DNA of 6,114 nt, taken from positions 1-6,114 of the forward strand of contig JAHJQU010000056.1 in assembly GCA_018819005.1 (NCBI GenBank). The letters run 5' to 3'. The position numbers and the translations under genes are program-made. Positions within the stretch are counted from its first letter, which is position 1. Each line of letters opens with the position of its first letter. Shown piece after piece: positions 1 through 5,089 of the stretch. Origin of the DNA: Pseudomonadota bacterium (GTDB lineage Bacteria; Desulfobacterota; Desulfobacteria; Desulfobacterales; RPRI01). Below the pieces are notes generated by a model. That model did no database searches. It was given only the letters and a program-made list of their open reading frames with translations, and had not been told where the DNA came from.

Positions 1-1
1 G

Positions 2-901
2 GCGGCTAAAACAGGGCAGCGGCTTGATCCGAATCAGGAATTGATAGGGCAGGGACTCGCTAACATTCTGGGCTCTTTTTCAAACGGATATCCTGTTTCA
101 GGATCATTTTCAAGATCGGCCGTCAACCTTCAGGCGGGAGCAGTTACAGGCCTGTCGAGTGTTTTTACCAGTATGGCGGTTGTAATAACGCTTATGTTCT
201 TTACGCCGCTTCTTTACTTTTTGCCTCAGTCCGTTCTTGCAGCAGTGATAATGATGGCTGTGATCGGCCTGATAAATGTAGCGGGTTTCATACACGCCTG
301 GAAGGCTAAGTGGTATGACGGAGCAATTTCGATTTTATCCTTCATATTTACACTTGTGTTTGCTCCTCACCTTGATAAAGGAATCATGATAGGAGTAGTT
401 TTATCCCTTGGCGTGTTTCTTTACAACAGCATGAGACCGAAAGTCGCTTCATTGTCGCGCCATGAGGACGAAGCTCTCCGCGATTCGGCCGCTTTCGGCC
501 TTAAACAGTGTGAGTTTATCGACATGGTGCGCTTTGACGGACCGCTCTTTTTTGCAAATGCCAGTTATCTTGAAGATAAAATCACCGAACGACTCATGAC
601 GAAAAAGAACCTTAAGCATATTGTGATCGTGTGCAACGGCATCAATGATATTGACGCGTCGGGTGAAGAGACTTTATCATTGCTTGTCGACAGAACAAGA
701 AGCGGTGGAGTCGATATTTCTTTCAGCGGAGTTAATGAAACGGTGATGAATGTTTTTAAAAACACTCACCTGCTTGAGAAAATCGGCCTGGACCATATCT
801 ATCCAACGATGGAAAAGGCCGTATGCTCGGTTTATGATCAGACACACACAGACAACAAGGAAGACATGTGTCCGCTTCAGACGGTATGCCGTCTTGCCTG
901 A
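2..901 (+). CDS. SulP-family inorganic anion permease with C-terminal STAS domain (5' partial)
   Basis: Inner-membrane anion transporter of the SLC26/SulP family; members move sulfate, bicarbonate or other anions, and the substrate cannot be read from this part. The reading frame is open from base 2, so the gene begins outside the window; an in-frame TTG at 41 is internal, not the start. About 299 residues are visible. The first ones (AAKTGQRLDPNQELIGQG, then GSFSNGYPVSGSFSRSAVN) are the typical conserved SulP segment before the last transmembrane helices. Hydrophobic stretches follow at visible residues about 57-74, 77-93, 109-124 and 127-144. A STAS domain spans about 170-279 and contains IDASGEE, with the conserved Ser at about 220, the position phosphorylated in anti-sigma antagonists. 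The tail carries two cysteines (CPLQTVC). The next gene starts 27 bp downstream, suggesting co-transcription. The family call is strong; the transported ion is unknown. Confidence 0.95.
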   Translation, partial: AAKTGQRLDPNQELIGQGLANILGSFSNGYPVSGSFSRSAVNLQAGAVTGLSSVFTSMAVVITLMFFTPLLYFLPQSVLAAVIMMAVIGLINVAGFIHAWKAKWYDGAISILSFIFTLVFAPHLDKGIMIGVVLSLGVFLYNSMRPKVASLSRHEDEALRDSAAFGLKQCEFIDMVRFDGPLFFANASYLEDKITERLMTKKNLKHIVIVCNGINDIDASGEETLSLLVDRTRSGGVDISFSGVNETVMNVFKNTHLLEKIGLDHIYPTMEKAVCSVYDQTHTDNKEDMCPLQTVCRLA

Positions 902-928
902 TAATAGATTAAAAAAAGGGAGGTTATT

Positions 929-2152
929 ATGTCTGTAATTACTGTTTTCGGCGGCACCTTCTGTAAAGACGAACCTGTTGTTAAGAATGTGCTTTCATCC
1001 ACGGGATATAAGCTTGTAACAGACAATGACATTGTTGCCGAAGCAAGCAGGCTTTCAGGAATGTCGGTAAATAAGATAATTAAAGCTTTCTCGGCCAAAG
1101 AATCTGTTTTTAATAACTTTACACACGAAAAAGAGGTTTCAATAGCGTGGCTTAAACTCGCCGTGGCGGAAAAACTCGCAGGAGACGAACTTCTTATTTC
1201 CGGCTTCACAGGAAGCCTTATTCCTAAAAGCATAAGACATGTGCTCAGAGTATGCGTTATTGCCGACATGAAGTTCAGAGCATCACATGCAGCTTCCTCA
1301 CTGAAGATCTCAGAAAAAGAGGCCGTAAAACTGATTCATAAACAGGATGAAGACAGGATGGCATGGATAAGCAATCTGTTTAAGAAAAATGATCCGTGGG
1401 ATTCCTCCCTGTATGATCTTGTCATACCGATGGATAAGATGGATCTGGAGAAGGCGGTATCTCTTATTAAGGACAACGCCGGAAAGGAAGTTGTAAAACC
1501 GACAAGCCGTTCCAAAAAGGCTGTTGATGATTTTGTCGTCGCCTCAAAAGTGGAAATGCACCTTGCCCGGGAAGGGCATAATGTTGATATTTCGGCAAAA
1601 GACGGCGCTGTGACAATAATCATAAACAAACACGTTCTTCTTCTGAGCAAACTTGAAGACGAGCTCAAGGCTATCGCCCGGAAAGTGCCCGGGGTCAAGG
1701 TTGTTGAGACTAAAGTGGGAGAGGGATACTACCAGACGGATATATACAGAAAATATGATTTCAAGATGCCTTCTAAAGTTCTCCTTGTTGATGATGAACG
1801 TGAATTTGTTCAGACTCTGTCGGAGCGGCTAATCATGCGCGACATGGGTTCGGCTGTGGCATATGACGGTGAATCGGCGCTTACCCTGATTTCGGAAGAT
1901 GAACCGGAAGTCATGATTCTCGATCTTAAGATGCCCGGCATAGACGGCATTGAAGTTTTAAGGCGGGTTAAACAGAGCAACCCGGATATCGAGGTTATAA
2001 TTCTTACCGGGCATGGAACAGAGGCCGACAGGGAATTATGCATGAAGCTGGGCGCATTTGCATACCTGCAAAAGCCGGTAGATATAGAAGTTTTGAGCGA
2101 TACCTTAAAGAAAGCCAACGATAAAATAAGATTAAAAAAAGCCGCTAAATAG
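929..2152 (+). CDS. Cytidylate-kinase-like / BON-like / receiver fusion protein (response regulator)
   Basis: A 407-aa, probably cytosolic protein with three parts. Residues 1-185 resemble the cytidylate-kinase-like family: a beta-strand start (VITVFGG), a helix, the TDNDIV segment, the lid-like run EAVKLIHKQDEDR (131-143), and SLYDLVIPMDKMDLEKAVSLI (160-180). The glycine-rich P-loop is missing: the expected site reads GGTFCKDEP, so nucleotide phosphorylation is doubtful. Residues about 195-265 look like a BON fold (alternating helix/strand, ending VPGVKVVETKVG). Residues 282-398 are a receiver with acidic pocket D288/D289, phospho-acceptor D332 (LDLKMPG), T360 and K382. There is no DNA-binding domain. 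The ATG at 929 is supported by AGGGAGG at 918-923, five bases upstream. It sits 27 bp after the anion transporter gene and 68 bp before a sensor kinase, so it is probably a partner of that kinase and perhaps a modulator of the transporter (inference). The receiver call is very sure, the kinase-like call good, the BON call moderate. Confidence 0.9.
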   Translation: MSVITVFGGTFCKDEPVVKNVLSSTGYKLVTDNDIVAEASRLSGMSVNKIIKAFSAKESVFNNFTHEKEVSIAWLKLAVAEKLAGDELLISGFTGSLIPKSIRHVLRVCVIADMKFRASHAASSLKISEKEAVKLIHKQDEDRMAWISNLFKKNDPWDSSLYDLVIPMDKMDLEKAVSLIKDNAGKEVVKPTSRSKKAVDDFVVASKVEMHLAREGHNVDISAKDGAVTIIINKHVLLLSKLEDELKAIARKVPGVKVVETKVGEGYYQTDIYRKYDFKMPSKVLLVDDEREFVQTLSERLIMRDMGSAVAYDGESALTLISEDEPEVMILDLKMPGIDGIEVLRRVKQSNPDIEVIILTGHGTEADRELCMKLGAFAYLQKPVDIEVLSDTLKKANDKIRLKKAAK

Positions 2153-2198
2153 TCCAATCATGATCAGTTGTGCTATTATGCACAGGAAGCTCATAATA

Positions 2199-2234
2199 AT
2201 GAAGCTGGTTTGGACGATATATGACTCTTTTTGA
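2199..2234 (+). CDS. Possible 11-codon leader ORF, or displaced true N-terminus of the sensor kinase
   Basis: ATG at 2199 opens MKLVWTIYDSF and stops at TGA 2232-2234, 11 bases past the ATG of the sensor kinase at 2221, in another frame. AGGAAG at 2184-2189 lies nine bases upstream, a near-ideal ribosome site, whereas the kinase ATG has only a poor GGA at 2212-2214. The ORF could couple translation to the kinase by termination-reinitiation. Alternatively, removing one T from the T5 run at 2228-2232 joins it to the kinase frame as MKLVWTIYDSFEKLKPK, so it may be the real start separated by a sequencing indel or by slippage. Chance occurrence is also possible for an ORF this short. Confidence 0.3.
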   Translation: MKLVWTIYDSF

Positions 2235-3978
2235 AAAATTGAAACCTAAATTCTGGGATTATCAGGATGTTGCGGCAGGCCCGTACAAACACCTCTTTAA
2301 TTTCAGGCGCATTTGGAATCTTGCGGTTGTGCTGATCTCTCTGGTAGCCCTGATACCACTGATATCTATTACGCTGATTGATTACGGGGTTACGCAGCAT
2401 TCTGTTGAATCGGAAGTGCTTCTGCGCACCTCCCGCCTTGTTTCAAATACGTGGCGAACGGTTTCGTTTTTTCTTGCCCAAAGAAGATCCGCCCTTGATT
2501 TTGTGATTAGGGATAACAGTTATAATTCATTGCATGATCCTAAGAGGCTTTCCGCGATCCTTGGAAATTTAAAACAAGGGTTCGGAGGTTTCGTGGATCT
2601 TGGCGTTATCGATTCAACCGGGCGGCAAAGAAACTATGCGGGACCTTATAAACTTGAAGGCATCGACTACAGTGATCAGGAGTGGTTTAAAGAGGTTACG
2701 GAGAAAGGTGTAAACATAAGCGATGTTTTCATGGGATTCCGGCGAACCCCACATATCGTCATCGCGGTCAGGCATGATTTTCCAGACGATTCTTTTTATA
2801 TTCTCCGGGCCACTATTGATACCGACAAGTTCAATGAGCTTCTTGCTCATCTTGAAGTTAGCGGTCAGGGCGACTCTTTTCTGATAAATAAAGACGGCAT
2901 TCTCCAAACACCTTCAAGGGATTCCGGCAATGTATTGGACAGGATACCCCTGCCTGTTCCTGATTTTTCTCCCAAAACACGTGTGTATGAGGGGAAGGCT
3001 CCTGACAATAAACAGCTTGTTATAGGTTATGCCTATATTCATGACACACCCTTTATTCTTATGATTGTAAAGCAAAAGAATGAGCTTATGAAACCGTGGA
3101 GGAAAACCCACTTTCAGCTCATCGGATTTCTTATTGCGAGCATAACAATTATAGTTGTTGTGGTTTTGGGTGTTGCAACATATCTTGTGAACAGAATACT
3201 TATTGCAGACCAGAAACGTATTATGACGCTGCATGAGGTTGAATATTCGAACAAGATGGCTTCCATAGGAAGGCTTGCTGCGGGAGTCGCTCATGAAATA
3301 AATAATCCGCTTGCGGTTATCAATGAAAAGGTCGGCCTTATAAAGGACCTGTTTACAATAAAGGAAGAATTTAAAGGAAACCGGAAACTGATTGAGCTCG
3401 TCGATTCGGCCCTCTCTTCTGTTGACCGGTGCGGCACAATTACAAAGCGCCTGCTCAATTTTGCGAGGCATATGGATGTTAAGATTCAGATGGTAGATAT
3501 CGGTCAGGTGATAGGGGATGTCCTCGGATTTCTTTCCAAGGAGGCGGAATACAGGAGTATAGCGATTTCTGTGAATGTTCCCGGAGATATTCCTCAGTTC
3601 GAGAGCGACAGAGGGAAGCTGCAGCAGGTTTTTCTTAACATAGTCAACAACGCATTTGCGGCCGTAAAAGACGGCGGTAAATTTGATATTACGGTAAAAT
3701 ATGAGGGAGCCGACCTGATATCCGTAACTTTTACCGACGACGGCTGCGGGATTTCCGAATCGGATTTGAATCGAATTTACGAACCGTTTTTTTCGACCAA
3801 AACACGACAAGGCGGAACCGGCCTCGGTCTCTCCATAACTTACGGCCTTGTTCAGGAACTGGGTGGAAGCATAGGAGTGCAAAGCGAGGTGGGCAGAGGT
3901 TCGAGTTTCGTTGTCACCATACCGTTGAAGATTGAGAAGAAGGAGAAAAAAACTGATGAAAGTGTTGCTGGTAGATGA
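2221..3978 (+). CDS. Membrane sensor histidine kinase with extracytoplasmic double-Cache-type domain
   Basis: A 585-aa inner-membrane kinase that should autophosphorylate on His and pass phosphate to a receiver Asp. A cytosolic N-terminus of about 30 residues precedes TM1 (about 31-54). An extracytoplasmic region of about 240 residues follows; its features (GVIDSTGRQ near 128-136, YSDQEWFKEV, DSFLINKDGIL near 218-227) are typical of double Cache domains that bind small ligands. TM2 is at about 298-323. No HAMP domain is evident; a short linker leads into the HisKA dimer helix with GVAHEINNP (phospho-His H358, phosphatase-type Asn N362). The ATPase domain has the N box (NIVNNAFAA, 473-481), G1 box (DDGCG, 506-510), EPFFSTK (521-527) and G2 box (GGTGLGLS, 531-538), all intact. 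ATG 2221 is the only start in frame after an upstream stop at 2200-2202, but its ribosome site is weak and a short ORF overlaps it. The following receiver gene overlaps its last 23 bp, marking them as a likely pair. Ligand unknown. Confidence 0.95.
   Translation: MTLFEKLKPKFWDYQDVAAGPYKHLFNFRRIWNLAVVLISLVALIPLISITLIDYGVTQHSVESEVLLRTSRLVSNTWRTVSFFLAQRRSALDFVIRDNSYNSLHDPKRLSAILGNLKQGFGGFVDLGVIDSTGRQRNYAGPYKLEGIDYSDQEWFKEVTEKGVNISDVFMGFRRTPHIVIAVRHDFPDDSFYILRATIDTDKFNELLAHLEVSGQGDSFLINKDGILQTPSRDSGNVLDRIPLPVPDFSPKTRVYEGKAPDNKQLVIGYAYIHDTPFILMIVKQKNELMKPWRKTHFQLIGFLIASITIIVVVVLGVATYLVNRILIADQKRIMTLHEVEYSNKMASIGRLAAGVAHEINNPLAVINEKVGLIKDLFTIKEEFKGNRKLIELVDSALSSVDRCGTITKRLLNFARHMDVKIQMVDIGQVIGDVLGFLSKEAEYRSIAISVNVPGDIPQFESDRGKLQQVFLNIVNNAFAAVKDGGKFDITVKYEGADLISVTFTDDGCGISESDLNRIYEPFFSTKTRQGGTGLGLSITYGLVQELGGSIGVQSEVGRGSSFVVTIPLKIEKKEKKTDESVAGR
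3941..3945 (+). promoter_or_regulatory. Ribosome binding site inside the kinase gene, fixing the start of the receiver gene
   Basis: AGGAG lies ten bases before ATG 3956 and within the 3' end of the kinase gene. It supports ATG 3956 over the in-frame TTG at 3932, which would add an Arg/Lys-rich eight-residue leader not expected on a receiver; the fold properly begins MKVLLVDDE. Embedding the site in the upstream gene implies translational coupling of kinase and receiver. Confidence 0.75.
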
Positions 3979-4333
3979 TGAGAAGGAGCTTGTATCAACT
4001 CTTGCCGAACGACTTTCTTTAAGGGATATAGAAGCGGACTGGGTTACAACCGGGGGGGCGGCGATAAAAAATGTTGAATCAAAAACGTATGATATTGCCG
4101 TTCTTGATGTCAAGATGCCGAAAATCAGCGGAATTGAACTTAAGAAAAAACTTGAAGAGATAAACCCGGTTTTAAAATATATTTTCATGACAGGCCACGG
4201 ATCGGAAGATGATTTTATTACTGCTTCAAGCGAATCAGGTGCGGAATATTACCTTGTTAAACCGGTCAACATCGACGATCTTATACAGAAAATGAAAGAG
4301 GTTCTTATTAACCCCGATAAACGGGATAAGTAA
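3956..4333 (+). CDS. Single-domain response regulator (CheY-like receiver)
   Basis: A 125-aa stand-alone receiver, the full length of one domain with no output domain. Acidic pocket D7/D8 (LLVDDE), phospho-acceptor D51 (VLDVKMPKISG), T79 (MTGHG) and K102 (LVKPV) are all present, so it should be phosphorylatable. It overlaps the sensor kinase gene by 23 bp, making that kinase the obvious donor. It would act by binding a partner protein or as a phosphorelay intermediate rather than directly on DNA. Its first helix closely resembles the receiver of the cytidylate-kinase-like fusion upstream: 17 of 24 residues match from KVLLVDDE through the RD motif, suggesting duplication within the locus. The next gene, a degenerate kinase, starts 102 bp later beyond a palindromic element. 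Confidence 0.95.
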   Translation: MKVLLVDDEKELVSTLAERLSLRDIEADWVTTGGAAIKNVESKTYDIAVLDVKMPKISGIELKKKLEEINPVLKYIFMTGHGSEDDFITASSESGAEYYLVKPVNIDDLIQKMKEVLINPDKRDK

Positions 4334-4339
4334 GTTTAC

Positions 4340-4405
4340 GAGATTATTTCCTGCCACTCTTTTCAGTACCCCCTTGAGGGGTAGAAAAACGCAGGAAATA
4401 ATCTC
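4340..4405. repeat. 66-bp palindromic element with perfect 15-bp inverted ends; MITE-like or structured RNA
   Basis: GAGATTATTTCCTGC (4340-4354) is exactly the reverse complement of 4391-4405. Inside lies a second stem: TTTTC (4360-4364) with GAAAA (4384-4388) and TACCCC (4367-4372) with GGGGTA (4378-4383), with an AG bulge and loop CTTGA. The ends are directly flanked by TTAC on both sides (4336-4339 and 4406-4409), which could be a target-site duplication of a tiny non-autonomous transposable element. AAGTAAG (4328-4334) and CTTACTT (4405-4411) can also pair outside the main stem. No T-run follows on either strand, so a classical intrinsic terminator is unlikely. As RNA it would be a long two-tier hairpin between the receiver and the small kinase-like gene, able to protect or process the message. 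The inverted repeat is certain; its origin is inference. Confidence 0.85.
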
Positions 4406-4423
4406 TTACTTACTAAAAAGGAT

Positions 4424-4427
4424 AAGG
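4424..4427 (+). promoter_or_regulatory. Ribosome binding site supporting a GTG start
   Basis: AAGG sits eight bases before GTG 4436, against 20 bases before the alternative in-frame ATG at 4448. The GTG is therefore the better start for the small kinase-like gene. The site lies just outside the upstream palindromic element and is not sequestered by its main stem. Confidence 0.55.
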
Positions 4428-4435
4428 TGTAAGCC

Positions 4436-5089
4436 GTGACATCAAGAATGGATATAAATGGCGAAAATGCACTTAAGTTTTTTGGAAAGATGACGGCATC
4501 GATTTCGCACGAACTAAAAAACGTGCTCGCGATTATAAATGAAAACGCCGGGCTTCTGGAAGATCTCTGCGCAATGGCTGAAAAAGGAAGGCCGGTCGAT
4601 CCCGGCCGCATAAAAACCATTGCGGGAAAGGTGATCAAGCAGGTTCAGAGAGGGGATGAGATCATAAAAAAGCTTAACAGTTTTGCTCACAGTGCCGATG
4701 AACTCGATTGTGATGTTGATGTTAATGATATCCTGATGCTTGTTACGGGTCTTGCGGGAAGAATAGCGTTGGTGCGCGGAATAAACCTTGAAACTGATCA
4801 GATGACCGATCCGGTTATCATCAACACAAACCCTTTTTTGCTTGAAACACTAGTATGGCTCTTTCTCGATTATGCAATGGAAGCCGCCGGAGAAGGAAAA
4901 ACCGTTTCTGTTACCGCCGAAAAACAGCATGAGAATGCTGTAATCAGATTTTCCGGGTTAAAAGGACTTGCCGGAATGCAGCCGGATAGTTTCCCGGGAG
5001 ACAGCGAAAAAGCACTTCTCGCCGCCCTGAATGCAACAGCTGCCACTGATGCTGTTGCAGGAGAGATCATTATCTCCTTTGCATCTTAA
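4436..5089 (+). CDS. Small soluble histidine-kinase-like protein with degenerate ATPase domain
   Basis: A 217-aa protein with no membrane segment and no sensor domain. Residues about 12-87 form a HisKA-type dimerisation hairpin: FFGKMTASISHELKNVLAIINENAG carries phospho-His H25 and the phosphatase-type Asn N29, with a second helix ending IIKKLNSFAHS. Residues about 95-217 keep the order of a histidine-kinase ATPase fold but not its motifs. The N-box region reads LVWLFLDYAMEA without the usual Asn pair, the G1 DxGxG is replaced by SGLKGLAG, and the place of the GxGLGL box reads DSEKALLAAL before the closing strand GEIIISFAS. ATP binding is therefore unlikely. It probably serves as a phosphotransfer or phosphatase partner for the adjacent receiver proteins (inference). 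GTG 4436 is chosen for its ribosome site; ATG 4448 is an alternative. Its TAA overlaps the stop of the convergent mutase gene. Confidence 0.85.
   Translation: MTSRMDINGENALKFFGKMTASISHELKNVLAIINENAGLLEDLCAMAEKGRPVDPGRIKTIAGKVIKQVQRGDEIIKKLNSFAHSADELDCDVDVNDILMLVTGLAGRIALVRGINLETDQMTDPVIINTNPFLLETLVWLFLDYAMEAAGEGKTVSVTAEKQHENAVIRFSGLKGLAGMQPDSFPGDSEKALLAALNATAATDAVAGEIIISFAS
5032..5076. other. Two adjacent hairpins within the 3' end of the kinase-like gene; possible embedded transcription end signal
   Basis: TGCAACAGC (5032-5040) pairs perfectly with GCTGTTGCA (5051-5059) across a ten-base loop, and GAGAT (5063-5067) pairs with ATCTC (5072-5076) across a four-base loop, with an alternative register AGGAGA/TCTCCT (5059-5064/5073-5078). 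Only TTT follows on the + strand, and no T-run follows on the - strand. Because the two convergent genes leave no intergenic space, any terminator must lie inside coding sequence, and these are the best candidates seen. Termination activity is a guess. Confidence 0.25.

Noticed and set aside
877..1269. Open frame of 130 codons on the - strand
   Set aside because: It is antisense to the start of the kinase-like/receiver fusion, has no domain signal, and crosses the real gene's ribosome site.
2169..2184. Small hairpin TGTGC/GCACA in the gap before the sensor kinase
   Set aside because: It has only five base pairs, a six-base loop and no T-tract; it is likely chance.
2168..2197. Sigma-70-like promoter before the sensor kinase (TTGTGC, 18 bp, CATAAT)
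   Set aside because: The -10 is good but the -35 matches only three of six positions. Genes upstream are close enough for read-through, so this is too weak to annotate.
3932..3955. Upstream TTG start for the receiver gene
   Set aside because: It would add MRRRRKKL ahead of a normal receiver start. ATG 3956 has a proper ribosome site and matches the family's N-terminus.
2914..4188. Long open frame (about 424 codons) on the - strand
   Set aside because: It lies antisense to the sensor kinase and receiver genes, whose conserved motifs are intact. Its translation is Ser/Phe/Asn-rich with no recognisable domain, so it is a shadow of real coding sequence.
4340..4405. Intrinsic terminator for the receiver gene
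   Set aside because: The stem is strong but no T-tract follows it on either strand; the sequence after it reads TTACTTACTAAAAAGG. It is better described as a palindromic element.
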